A stretch of DNA of 64,000 nt. Source: Halalkalicoccus sp. NIPERK01 (GTDB lineage Archaea > Halobacteriota > Halobacteria > Halobacteriales > Halalkalicoccaceae). Positions 1 to 7,399 of this stretch are shown piece by piece (within the stretch, counting starts at the first letter, position 1; every line of letters begins with the position of its first letter). Location of the stretch: NCBI RefSeq assembly GCF_030287405.1, contig NZ_JASVVV010000001.1:638403-702402 (forward strand). The letters run 5' to 3'. The position numbers were made by a program, and so were the translations under genes. Below the pieces are notes generated by a model, which had not been told where the DNA came from, ran no database searches, and was given only the letters and a program-made list of their open reading frames with translations.

Positions 1-55
1 GGCGCGAGAGCGCGTCACCTCGAGCGGGGACGCCCCCGAGGGAGGGACGCGATGA
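1..55 (+). CDS. C-terminal tail of a gene entering from the left, probably the Liv permease (LivM-type)
   Basis: Reading the frame that ends at the TGA at 53-55 gives an open, hydrophilic 17-residue tail (starting in phase at base 2). Its stop overlaps the ATG of the following ATPase as ATGA, the usual arrangement in a translationally coupled transporter operon. In Liv-type operons the gene before the LivG ATPase is commonly the LivM permease. The identity is therefore inferred from context only; no diagnostic residues lie inside the window. Confidence 0.4.
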   Translation, partial: ARERVTSSGDAPEGGTR

Positions 56-819
56 CGACCGTCCTCGAGACCGAACGGCTCCGCAAGCAGTTCGGGGACC
101 TGGTCGCCGTCGACGACGTCTCGCTCGCCATCGAGGAGGACGACGTCACCAGCATCATCGGCCCGAACGGCGCGGGCAAGACGACGTTCTACAACCTGCT
201 GACTGGCGTCCTCGCGCCGACGGCGGGGTCGATCCGCCTCCGAACGGACGGCGAACTCCGGGACATCACCGACGCCCCGCCCCACGAGGTCGCGCGGAGC
301 GGACTCTCCCGATCGTACCAGATCACGAACGTGTTCGACGGGTTGACCGTCCGAGAGAACGTGCAGGTGGCCCGAATCGCCCACGACGGGCGGACGTTCG
401 ACCTCCGATCGCGGACGGCGGCCGACGAGGCGCTCAACGAGGACGTCGACGGGTTGCTCGAACTCACCAACCTCGCGGAGTTGGCGGAGACGCGCTGTGA
501 CGAACTCAGCCACGGCGAGAAACGCAACGTCGAGATCGCGCTGGCGCTCGCGATCGAGCCGACGGTCTTCCTGCTCGACGAGCCGACCGCGGGGATGAAC
601 CCGACCGAGACGCGGGAGGTCGTCTCGCTCATCAGACGGCTGAACGACGACATCGACGCGACGTTCGTCGTCACGGAACACGACATGGACGTCGTCACCG
701 GCGTCTCCGACCGGATCGTCGTCCTCGCGGAGGGGGCCGTGTTGGCCGACGGAGAGCCCCGGGAGGTACTGTCGGACGAACGCGTGACGGAGGCCTATCT
801 CGGGAGTGAGACCGTATGA
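52..819 (+). CDS. livG: Branched-chain amino acid (or related) ABC transporter ATP-binding protein, LivG type
   Basis: Cytoplasmic ATPase that powers import through a LivHM-type membrane permease. The 255-residue protein has Walker A GPNGAGKTT at 37-45, the signature LSHGE at 152-156 and Walker B ending LLDEP near 174-178, followed by the GMNP stretch typical of LivG. The start overlaps the preceding stop (ATGA), and the end overlaps the start of the partner ATPase at 816 by four bases, so the two are probably co-translated. Family members serve amino acids, urea or short amides; the substrate cannot be fixed because the binding protein and permeases lie outside the window. Confidence 0.85.
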   Translation: MTTVLETERLRKQFGDLVAVDDVSLAIEEDDVTSIIGPNGAGKTTFYNLLTGVLAPTAGSIRLRTDGELRDITDAPPHEVARSGLSRSYQITNVFDGLTVRENVQVARIAHDGRTFDLRSRTAADEALNEDVDGLLELTNLAELAETRCDELSHGEKRNVEIALALAIEPTVFLLDEPTAGMNPTETREVVSLIRRLNDDIDATFVVTEHDMDVVTGVSDRIVVLAEGAVLADGEPREVLSDERVTEAYLGSETV

Positions 820-1532
820 CCGTCCTCGAACTGACCGACGTCGACACGTACTACGGGAACAGCCACGTCCTCCACGGCGTCTCGCTCGACCTCGCGGAGG
901 GCGAGGTCGTGGCGCTGCTCGGACGCAACGGGGCCGGGAAGACGACGACGATGCGCTCGATCATGGGCGTGACGCCCCCGCGGCGGGGCACCATCACCTA
1001 CCGTGGCGAGGGCCTCGTCGGCCTGTCGCCGAACGAGATCAACGCTCGCGGGATCGGGCTGGTTCCCGAGGACCGCCGCGTGTTCCCGACGCTGACCGTC
1101 CACGAGAACGTCGTCCTCGCGCACAAACTCGCGGCCGACCCGCGTCCGGTCGAGGAGATGTACGACCTGTTCCCGGTCCTCGACGACCTCCGGACGAGTC
1201 GGGCACGGAACCTGAGCGGCGGCGAACAGCAGATGCTCTCGGTCGCCCGCGCGCTCGTCCAACGGCCGTCGCTGTTGTTGCTCGACGAACCGACCGAGGG
1301 GCTCGCCCCGGTCATCGTCGACGACCTCCAGGCGATGCTTCACGACGTCGTCTCGCAGGACGTGACCGTGTTGCTGTCCGAACAGAACGTACACTTCGCG
1401 TTCGATCTGGCGACCCGCGGGTACGTCATCGATACAGGGTCGATCGTCTTCGAGGGGTCGATCGAGGACCTCCGGGAGCGCGACGACCTCCTCGAACAGT
1501 ACCTCGCCGTCACCCCGGAGGAGGTGGCCTGA
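816..1532 (+). CDS. livF: Branched-chain amino acid (or related) ABC transporter ATP-binding protein, LivF type
   Basis: Second ATPase of the Liv heterodimer, 238 residues. Walker A GRNGAGKT is at 36-43, signature LSGGEQQ at 133-139, Walker B LLLLDEP at 153-159, followed immediately by the EGLAP motif that marks LivF proteins. It overlaps livG by four bases and is the last gene of the operon, since the next gene (1585-1737) is on the opposite strand. Stop TGA is followed by TACCG, but the rest does not match the inverted-end repeats described elsewhere in the window. Confidence 0.86.
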   Translation: MTVLELTDVDTYYGNSHVLHGVSLDLAEGEVVALLGRNGAGKTTTMRSIMGVTPPRRGTITYRGEGLVGLSPNEINARGIGLVPEDRRVFPTLTVHENVVLAHKLAADPRPVEEMYDLFPVLDDLRTSRARNLSGGEQQMLSVARALVQRPSLLLLDEPTEGLAPVIVDDLQAMLHDVVSQDVTVLLSEQNVHFAFDLATRGYVIDTGSIVFEGSIEDLRERDDLLEQYLAVTPEEVA

Positions 1533-1584
1533 TACCGCTAGCCAGGTCGGCGATCGATCCCGATCCGCGCGCCTCGCCGCCCCG

Positions 1585-1737
1585 TCAGTTCTCGCTCGTT
1601 TTCGACCCACTCAGCGCCTTCTTCAGATAGTAATAGCCCCCGAGGGCGATCAGCGTCGTGGCGATCGCGCCGGGAACGCCGTATCTCTTGTACCCGAACG
1701 ATGCGGCCTTCTTGACGATCGCGAGCAGGGCGACCAT
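1585..1737 (-). CDS. Small single-pass membrane protein, function unknown
   Basis: A 50-residue protein starting MVALLAIVKK at 1737. The frame is open further upstream to 1857, but that part overlaps the promoter and start of dacZ, so the internal ATG is preferred. It has one hydrophobic segment (about residues 20-37, ending in GGYYYL) flanked by lysines, and a short polar tail. It lies tail-to-tail with livF and divergent from dacZ. I recognise no family; it resembles the many short haloarchaeal membrane proteins. Confidence 0.55.
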   Translation of the reverse strand: MVALLAIVKKAASFGYKRYGVPGAIATTLIALGGYYYLKKALSGSKTSEN

Positions 1738-1856
1738 GGGACACCTTCGCCCGAGCGGGCCAAAAGCGTTCGGCAGGCACGTACTCGTCAGCCACCCATC
1801 GGACGGGCTGAAGCGTGCCACAACGCTTTTCGCGCGCGCTGAGTGAGTTATCGCCA

Positions 1857-2672
1857 ATGGACATCGTCTCCGAGTTGCTCTCCGGTATCGTCGAGAATGC
1901 CGATGCGGTCGCGCTCTTTTCGCCCACGGGATCGCTGTACGATCGGTTCGTCGAAAGCGAGACCGACCTCGACGTGATCGTCGTCGATACCGAGAACGCG
2001 GTCGACGCGGGCACGTTCGTCGAGATCCCGCTCGATTTCTCGGACATCGAGGACCTCGTCCGGTTCGGGATCGGCGCGGCCGTCGGCGACGGCTACGTCG
2101 AGGAGGGCGACGTCGTCGTCTGTGCGACGAGCGTCTTCGAGGACGAGATCGACACCGTCTCGCGGGTGCGCGCCGAGGAGTCGGTCCACTCGGAGCTCTA
2201 CGACCTGTTCGTCAACTCGCGGGCCGAACCGGGCGTCATCCGGAGCGTCCTCGAGGTCGCGATCGACCTCGGGAAGAAGGGACAGAAGGGAAAGCCGGTG
2301 GGCGCGCTGTTCGTTGTCGGCGACGCGGGCAACGTGATGAACAAGTCCCGTCCCCTCTCGTACAACCCCTTCGAGAAGTCCCACGTCCACGTCGGCGACC
2401 CGATCGTCAACGTGATGCTCAAGGAGTTCTCGCGGCTCGACGGCGCGTTCGTCATCAGCGACTCGGGCAAGATCGTTTCGGCCTACCGGTATCTCGAACC
2501 CGACGCGAAGGGGATCGACATCCCGAAGGGACTGGGCGCGCGCCACATGGCCGGCGGGGCGATCACGCGCGATACGAACGCCACCTCGATCGTCCTCTCC
2601 GAGAGCGACGGGCTGGTCCGGGCGTTCAAGGGCGGGAAACTCGTCCTCGAAATCGATCCGGAGGAGTATTGA
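1857..2672 (+). CDS. dacZ: Diadenylate cyclase DacZ (c-di-AMP synthase)
   Basis: Predicted to condense two ATP into the second messenger cyclic di-AMP, which in haloarchaea is linked to osmotic homeostasis. The 271-residue protein ends in a DisA_N/DAC catalytic domain: the DGA triad is at 195-197 (RLDGAFVISDSG) and the RHxxA-type motif at 229-233 (GARHMAGGA), both required for the family. The N-terminal ~130 residues form the archaeal DacZ-specific region (pyruvate-kinase C-like by family knowledge). The start is taken at the ATG at 1857 (MDIVSELL) rather than an upstream in-frame codon at 1815. Its TGA overlaps the ATG of the channel gene by one base. Confidence 0.9.
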   Translation: MDIVSELLSGIVENADAVALFSPTGSLYDRFVESETDLDVIVVDTENAVDAGTFVEIPLDFSDIEDLVRFGIGAAVGDGYVEEGDVVVCATSVFEDEIDTVSRVRAEESVHSELYDLFVNSRAEPGVIRSVLEVAIDLGKKGQKGKPVGALFVVGDAGNVMNKSRPLSYNPFEKSHVHVGDPIVNVMLKEFSRLDGAFVISDSGKIVSAYRYLEPDAKGIDIPKGLGARHMAGGAITRDTNATSIVLSESDGLVRAFKGGKLVLEIDPEEY

Positions 2673-3433
2673 TGCAGGTATCGGTCCTGCGCGAACCGCT
2701 GGTTCTCGCACTGGCCGTGTTCGTCGGGGTCGTCGTCCTCGGGTACGTCTTCGGTCAGCTGATGAAACAGGTCCTGACGGCGATCGGCGTCGGCGAACTC
2801 GTCGAGGGGACCGCCTTCGAGCGCACCGCCCAGGGGCTGGGTAGCTCGACCGTCTCGGTCGTCTCGCGGCTGAGTTCGTGGTTCCTCTACGGCGTCGGCC
2901 TCATGCTCGCGCTCTACGTCGCGGGCGTGCTCGACGTGAGCGAGCTGTTCGCCGAAGTCACCTGGCTGCTCCCGCGGGCGTTCATCGCGCTGTTCGTGGT
3001 CATCGCCGGCATCGTCGCCGGCGACAAGGTCGACGTGCTGATCGACGAGCGCCTTCGAGGGGTGAAGTTCCCCGAGGTCGGCCTCGTCGGCACGGTCGCC
3101 AAGTACAGCGTCATCTACGTCGCGGTCCTCATCGCCATGGGCCAACTCGGTATCGCCACCAACGCCCTGCTCGTCCTGCTCGCGGTCTACGTCTTCGGAC
3201 TGGTCTTCCTCATCGGGGTCGCGGGCCGAGACCTGCTGGCCTCGGGCGCGGCCGGGCTGTACCTGTTCTTGAACCAGCCCTACGGGATCGGCGACCGGGT
3301 GACGATCGGCGAGCGAACCGGCGTCGTCCAGGAGGTCGAACTGTTCGTCACCCGGATCGAGGACGACGGCACCGAGTACATCGTTCCCAATAGAGCGGTC
3401 TTCGAGGAGGGCGCGAGTCGGTCGCGCGACTAG
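2672..3433 (+). CDS. MscS-like small-conductance mechanosensitive channel protein
   Basis: Integral membrane protein of 253 residues with about five hydrophobic segments. It is followed by a soluble beta-rich segment (PYGIGDRVTIGERTGVVQEV) matching the MscS middle beta domain, where pore-proximal residues precede GDRV and the ligand/ion-filtering cage follows. The ATG is at 2672, inside the dacZ stop (TGATG), so translation is coupled to the cyclase. A channel co-expressed with a c-di-AMP synthase suggests an osmotic-stress module, in which c-di-AMP may report or tune ion flux; that link is inference. It is shorter than typical MscS C-termini and ends ASRSRD. Confidence 0.8.
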   Translation: MQVSVLREPLVLALAVFVGVVVLGYVFGQLMKQVLTAIGVGELVEGTAFERTAQGLGSSTVSVVSRLSSWFLYGVGLMLALYVAGVLDVSELFAEVTWLLPRAFIALFVVIAGIVAGDKVDVLIDERLRGVKFPEVGLVGTVAKYSVIYVAVLIAMGQLGIATNALLVLLAVYVFGLVFLIGVAGRDLLASGAAGLYLFLNQPYGIGDRVTIGERTGVVQEVELFVTRIEDDGTEYIVPNRAVFEEGASRSRD

Positions 3434-4566
3434 AGTTCGCCCAGCTTCCGCAGGAGCTGTCCGCGGTACTCCTCGTCGCTCCGTTTGCCCTTCCTGTCCA
3501 GCACGTTGCGTTCGAGCGTCTCGAGCGCGAGCGAGAACGCCTCGTCGCCGCCGTAGCCCTCGCCCGTGCCGGCGATCTGTCCCTCGTTGGTCCGCATCCG
3601 GATCCCACACCGGTAGAGCGCCCGCCCACGGAGGCTCTCCTTGTGCTCCTTGAACCGGACGTGGACGTGGTGGACGTTCATGTTCCGGTGTTTGTCGCTG
3701 ATCGCCCGGATGCGCCGGCCGACCTCCTCGCGCGAGGTCGAACGGAGCGCGTCGACGTTGGTGATCTGGACGTCCATCCCCTCCGCCTCGGTGTACGACA
3801 GCGCGCGCATCACGTCGGTCTTCGTGAGCACGCCCGCGACGCGCTCGTCGTACTCCGGCGAGACGATCAGCCCGTCGTAGCCGTACTCGAACATCGTGCG
3901 GACGGCCTCGGCGACGGTGTCCTCGAGGCCGGTCGTCTCGGCGGGCCGGCTCATCTCGTCGTAGACGGGGATGTCGAGCAGGGCGTCGCTATCGCCGCCG
4001 CGCGTCCCCTCGGTGGGGCGGTCGGCACTGCGCAGGACGAAGTCGACGATGTCCTTGGTCGTCACCATCCCGACGGGCCGCCCGTCCTCGACGATCGGCA
4101 GCCGCGAGACGCCGTGTTCGCGCAGCCTGTTGATCGTCGTCCCGAGGGTGGTGTCGGTCGAGATCGTCACCACGTCCTCGGTCATGATCTGGCGCACCTC
4201 CAGTACGTCGAGGTTCTCGAGGGTCGCCTCCAGAATGGCGTCCTGCGTGATCGCGCCCCACAGCTCCCCCTCGACGTAGACGGGGGCGATCCGCGTCTCG
4301 CTCTCGACGAGCTGGCGGGCGACGTCCCGGACGTCCGCGGTCCGATCGAACCGGGGGACGGCCTTCGCGAGGCGTTCGGCGGCGGTGTCGTCGTCGCGAT
4401 GGGAGCGCAGCCACTCCCGGGGCGTGATGACGCCCTCGCACTCGCCGTCGCGGACGACGAACACGCCGTCGCGGTGCTCGTCCTCGAAGTACGGTTTGAG
4501 CTTCGCGATCCGCTCGTCGGGGTCGACCGCGACGTACTCGTCAGTCGCGACCTCGCTGATGTCCAT
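3430..4566 (-). CDS. Four-CBS-domain protein with C-terminal HPF/RaiA-like domain (candidate ribosome hibernation factor)
   Basis: A 378-residue cytoplasmic protein. Four CBS repeats lie at roughly 1-55, 66-118, 124-182 and 202-258; repeats 3 and 4 carry the usual MT/S...V...T...A...M pattern with GxVT-KDI endings. Residues 265-378 are not CBS. They contain NVHHVHVRFKEHKE, a YRCGIRMRT strand and an AFSLALETLERNVLDRK helix, the strand/helix order of HPF/YfiA (RaiA) ribosome hibernation factors. CBS pairs usually bind adenosine nucleotides or SAM, so nucleotide-gated ribosome binding is a reasonable inference. It converges with the channel gene, overlapping by four bases at the stops. Confidence 0.72.
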   Translation of the reverse strand: MDISEVATDEYVAVDPDERIAKLKPYFEDEHRDGVFVVRDGECEGVITPREWLRSHRDDDTAAERLAKAVPRFDRTADVRDVARQLVESETRIAPVYVEGELWGAITQDAILEATLENLDVLEVRQIMTEDVVTISTDTTLGTTINRLREHGVSRLPIVEDGRPVGMVTTKDIVDFVLRSADRPTEGTRGGDSDALLDIPVYDEMSRPAETTGLEDTVAEAVRTMFEYGYDGLIVSPEYDERVAGVLTKTDVMRALSYTEAEGMDVQITNVDALRSTSREEVGRRIRAISDKHRNMNVHHVHVRFKEHKESLRGRALYRCGIRMRTNEGQIAGTGEGYGGDEAFSLALETLERNVLDRKGKRSDEEYRGQLLRKLGEL

Positions 4567-4621
4567 GTGCGACGGTCGCCGCGCGTCGACAGTTAAAATA
4601 TCGCTTTCGTTCGCCGGTCGC

Positions 4622-5002
4622 CTACGAGCCGGACGCGCCCCCGAACAGGTCGTCGTACTCGGCGGGGAACTGCTCGCGGACGTCGGTGAAGGCCTCGCCG
4701 GCCGCCTCCTCGAGGGCGTGAACCGTCGCCCGCGTGGCCCGAGTTGCGAGGTCCTCGTCGATCCCCGCCCGGCGTTCGACCCGGGTTCGGAACTCCTCGG
4801 GCCCGAAGTCCTCGCCCTCGTCGTCGGTGCCGATCGCGCCGGCGGGCTCGTCGGGCAATCGTTCGGCGATCTCCTCGCTCTCGCCCGGCGAGAGGCGTTC
4901 GGCGAACGTCTCGAGGACCGCGTCCGCGGCCGCCTCGGCCTCCTCGGCCGATTCGAGGTTCGCCTGCTGTCGGACGATCGTGTAGAACTCGGACGGTTCC
5001 AT
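4622..5002 (-). CDS. DUF2267-type protein
   Basis: 126 residues, start MEPSEFYTIV at 5002 (an alternative 10 residues upstream is less likely). Two helical halves of similar design are visible: FYTIVRQQANLESAEEAEAAADAVLETFAERLSPGESEEIAERLP, then FRTRVERRAGIDEDLATRATRATVHALEEAAGEAFTDVREQFP. Each ends in a bundle that resembles the other, as in the DUF2267 fold of tandem helical repeats. The protein is highly acidic and soluble. Function is unknown; homologues are often stress-linked. It follows the CBS gene on the same strand with a 55-base gap. Confidence 0.65.
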   Translation of the reverse strand: MEPSEFYTIVRQQANLESAEEAEAAADAVLETFAERLSPGESEEIAERLPDEPAGAIGTDDEGEDFGPEEFRTRVERRAGIDEDLATRATRATVHALEEAAGEAFTDVREQFPAEYDDLFGGASGS

Positions 5003-5042
5003 ACCCAATCGTATCGGCGAGGCGCCCTTCAACCCGTGGCCG

Positions 5043-5552
5043 TCACTCGCCGGGATCGCGCACCTCCGCGGGAACGCCCGCGACCGTCGCGCCCGGGGGG
5101 ACGTCCTCGATCACGAGCGAGTTGGCCGCCACGCGCGCCTCCGCTCCGATCTCGACGCCCGGGAGGACGACCGCGCCCGCGCCGACCATCGCCCGCTCGC
5201 CGACCACGACGGGCCCCGTCCGGTACTCGTCCTGGAGGAACTCGTGGCACAGCAGGGTCGCGTCGTAGCCGATGATCGCGTCATCCTCGACCGTGATGAG
5301 GTCGGGCCAGAAGACGTCGGGGGTGGATTCGAGCCCCCACGAGACGCCCTCGCCGACGGTCACGCCGATCCCCCCGAGCAGCCGGTTCTTCAGCCTGAGG
5401 CTCGGCGAATGGCGCGCCAGCACGATGGCGAGGTAGTTGAGCGCGACTCGGAGGGGGTGGCGCGCGTCGGGCCAGTGCCACAGCGAGTTCGCGCGGTCCG
5501 GGGTGGGGTGGCGGGTCACGCGGTCGTGGCGGGGCGGGGTCTCGTCGCTCAC
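5043..5552 (-). CDS. Left-handed beta-helix (hexapeptide-repeat) acyltransferase
   Basis: 169 residues beginning with GTG at 5552. The C-terminal 110 residues show hexapeptide-type repeats ([I/V]-G-x-x-[A/V]): IGYDATLLCHEF, VVVGERAMVGAGAVVLPGVEIGAEARVAANSLVIEDVPPGATVAGVPAE. The last segment is the classical end of O-acetyltransferases of the LacA/CysE/WbbJ superfamily. CHEF supplies a candidate catalytic histidine. The acceptor is unknown; a membrane-lipid or surface-sugar acceptor would fit the hydrophobic N-terminal stretch (ALNYLAIVLARH), but that is a guess. Confidence 0.72.
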   Translation of the reverse strand: MSDETPPRHDRVTRHPTPDRANSLWHWPDARHPLRVALNYLAIVLARHSPSLRLKNRLLGGIGVTVGEGVSWGLESTPDVFWPDLITVEDDAIIGYDATLLCHEFLQDEYRTGPVVVGERAMVGAGAVVLPGVEIGAEARVAANSLVIEDVPPGATVAGVPAEVRDPGE

Positions 5553-5588
5553 GGCCCCCCGTACGCCCGAGCGCCCCTTGAACTAGTG

Positions 5589-5786
5589 TTATTCGGGGTC
5601 GGTCTCGTCCTGCCCGAGCGCCTCCTCGTCCTCACCCTCTTCCTCGTCCTCGTGATCTTCCGCGTTCTCGTCCGTTTCGCCGCCGGCGCTTCGCTTCTCG
5701 TCGCCGCCGTCCTCGGTGCCGCCGTACTGTCCGTCCTCGTTTTTCACGTCGTCGCTGCCGTAGGCCGGATCGTCGTCCTCTCCCAT
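5589..5786 (-). CDS. Very acidic small protein, function unknown
   Basis: 65 residues starting MGEDDDPAYG at 5786. More than a third of the residues are Asp or Glu and there is no hydrophobic core, so it is probably disordered. The upstream in-frame extension to 5840 runs into the start region of the neighbour and is not supported. It sits between the acyltransferase and the Rieske/FAD gene, all on the same strand. Acidic microproteins like this are common in haloarchaea, but the composition alone would also arise in a chance frame, so confidence is moderate. Confidence 0.45.
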   Translation of the reverse strand: MGEDDDPAYGSDDVKNEDGQYGGTEDGGDEKRSAGGETDENAEDHEDEEEGEDEEALGQDETDPE

Positions 5787-5836
5787 GGTCGAACCCAGCG
5801 CGCCCGCGGCCGAAAGGGGTGGGCCGGCACGTGCAG

Positions 5837-7348
5837 TCACTTTTCACGCGCCCGTCGGCGCGGGAGGTCCTCGATCGCCGGCCCGTCGAGCACCCGCCCC
5901 CTGGGGGTGAAGCGCGAGCCGTGACACGGGCAGTCCCAACTGCCCTCGCCGTCGTTCCAGCGCACCACGCACTTCATGTGCGGACAGACCGCGGAGACGG
6001 CGTTCAACTCCCCCGACTCGGATCTGGAGACGGCGACCGGCCCGTCGTCGGTCCGCACGACCGTCCCGTCGCCGGCGCGGAGCGTCGCCTCCTCGTCGGC
6101 GAGAAGCGAGCGCGCCCAGTCGGCGGTGAACCGTGCGCCGACCTCGGCGTTGTGCGTCAGGAACGACGTCGCCGACTCTCCGGTGACCCGCGCGGGCGAG
6201 AACACCTCGGCCTGCGGGTGCTCGCCGTCGCGTATCAGCCCCGCGAGGATCCGCCCGGCCGCGACGCCGCCGGTCATCCCCCACCCGCCGAAGCCGGTGG
6301 CGACGTACGCGTTCTTCCCGACGGGCCCGAGTCGGCCGACGTATGGGATCGCGTCGAACGGTTTGTAGTCCTGCGTCGACCAGCGATACGCCACTTCTTC
6401 GACGTCGAACTGCTCGCGGGCGAACCCCTCCAGACGCTCGTAGCGCTCTCTCGTCGAGCCGCCCCGTCCCGTCTCGTGGTTCTCCCCGCCCACGAGGACG
6501 AGCGGTTCGCCGTCCAATCGGTGAACGCGGATCGACCGGTAGGGATCGCCCGCCTTGTAGTACATCCCCTCCGGGGGATCGCCCGCGACCCGCACCCCGA
6601 CGACGTGCGAGCGCTTGGTCTTCATCCGCGCGAAGTAGCCCCCGCGGTCGAAGACCGGGAAGTGGGTCGCACAGACGACGTGCTCGGCGGTGACGGCTCC
6701 GGATTCGGTCTCGACCTCGCAGGGCTGGCCGACGTCGAGGTCGGTCGCGCGCGTCTCCTCGAACACCTCGCCGCCCTCCTCTTCGATCCGCTCGGCCAGT
6801 CCGAGGACGTACTTCCGGGGGTGGAACTGGCCCTGCTCGGTGAATCGGACCGCGCCCGCCGTCTCGTAGGGGAGGTCTACCGACTCGACGAACGCGGCGG
6901 GCAGTCCCAGCCGTTCGGCCGCCCGCGCCTCGTCGCGGACCTGCCTGCGCCCGTCCGAATCGTCGGCGTAGACGTACGCGGGCGCGCGCTCGAACTCGGC
7001 GTCGAAGCCCTCGCTTCGCTCCGCTACTTCCTCGAGGGCGTCCTGGTTCGCCTCGGCGTACTGGCGGGCGCGCTCCTCGCCCACGGTGTCGAGCAGGTGA
7101 TCGTACTTCAGGCCGTGCTGGGAGGTGACCTTCGCGGTGGTGTGGCCCGTCACCGCCGCCCCGACCCGGTCGCGCTCGATCACCGCGACGTCGATCCCGT
7201 CCTCGGCGAGGTGTACGGCGGTGGAGAGCCCCGCGATGCCGGCACCGACGACCGCAACGTCGACGGTTCGGTCGCCGTCGAGCGCCGAAAATCGTGGGCC
7301 GTCGGTCGTCGCGAGCCACGGCGACTCGTCGCGTGCGTGATCGTCCAT
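5837..7348 (-). CDS. FAD-dependent oxidoreductase with C-terminal Rieske [2Fe-2S] domain
   Basis: 503 residues, start MDDHARDESP at 7348. The N-terminal DAO-type domain has the dinucleotide motif GAGIAG at 35-40 and a second FAD motif near GFGGWGMTGG (about residue 350). The C-terminal Rieske domain contains C455-P-H457 and C473-P-C475-H476, the four cluster ligands. This architecture is the YhfW/glycine-oxidase-plus-Rieske family, thought to oxidise an amine or similar substrate and pass electrons through the cluster; the substrate is unknown. The gene is monocistronic or precedes the acidic small gene, 50 bases away, on the same strand. Confidence 0.86.
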   Translation of the reverse strand: MDDHARDESPWLATTDGPRFSALDGDRTVDVAVVGAGIAGLSTAVHLAEDGIDVAVIERDRVGAAVTGHTTAKVTSQHGLKYDHLLDTVGEERARQYAEANQDALEEVAERSEGFDAEFERAPAYVYADDSDGRRQVRDEARAAERLGLPAAFVESVDLPYETAGAVRFTEQGQFHPRKYVLGLAERIEEEGGEVFEETRATDLDVGQPCEVETESGAVTAEHVVCATHFPVFDRGGYFARMKTKRSHVVGVRVAGDPPEGMYYKAGDPYRSIRVHRLDGEPLVLVGGENHETGRGGSTRERYERLEGFAREQFDVEEVAYRWSTQDYKPFDAIPYVGRLGPVGKNAYVATGFGGWGMTGGVAAGRILAGLIRDGEHPQAEVFSPARVTGESATSFLTHNAEVGARFTADWARSLLADEEATLRAGDGTVVRTDDGPVAVSRSESGELNAVSAVCPHMKCVVRWNDGEGSWDCPCHGSRFTPRGRVLDGPAIEDLPRRRAREK

Positions 7349-7399
7349 GCGACGTGACACCACGGGGATCCCCCTCGTCGTTATCCCTGCGTATGCCGG

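Noticed and set aside
1530..1560. TGATACCG at the livF stop as a seventh repeat copy
   Set aside because: Only eight bases match the repeat end; the following bases and an opposite end are missing.
5819..7357. Long + strand frame across the Rieske/FAD gene
   Set aside because: The minus-strand protein has intact FAD and Rieske motifs; the + frame is Arg/Pro/Val-biased and matches nothing.
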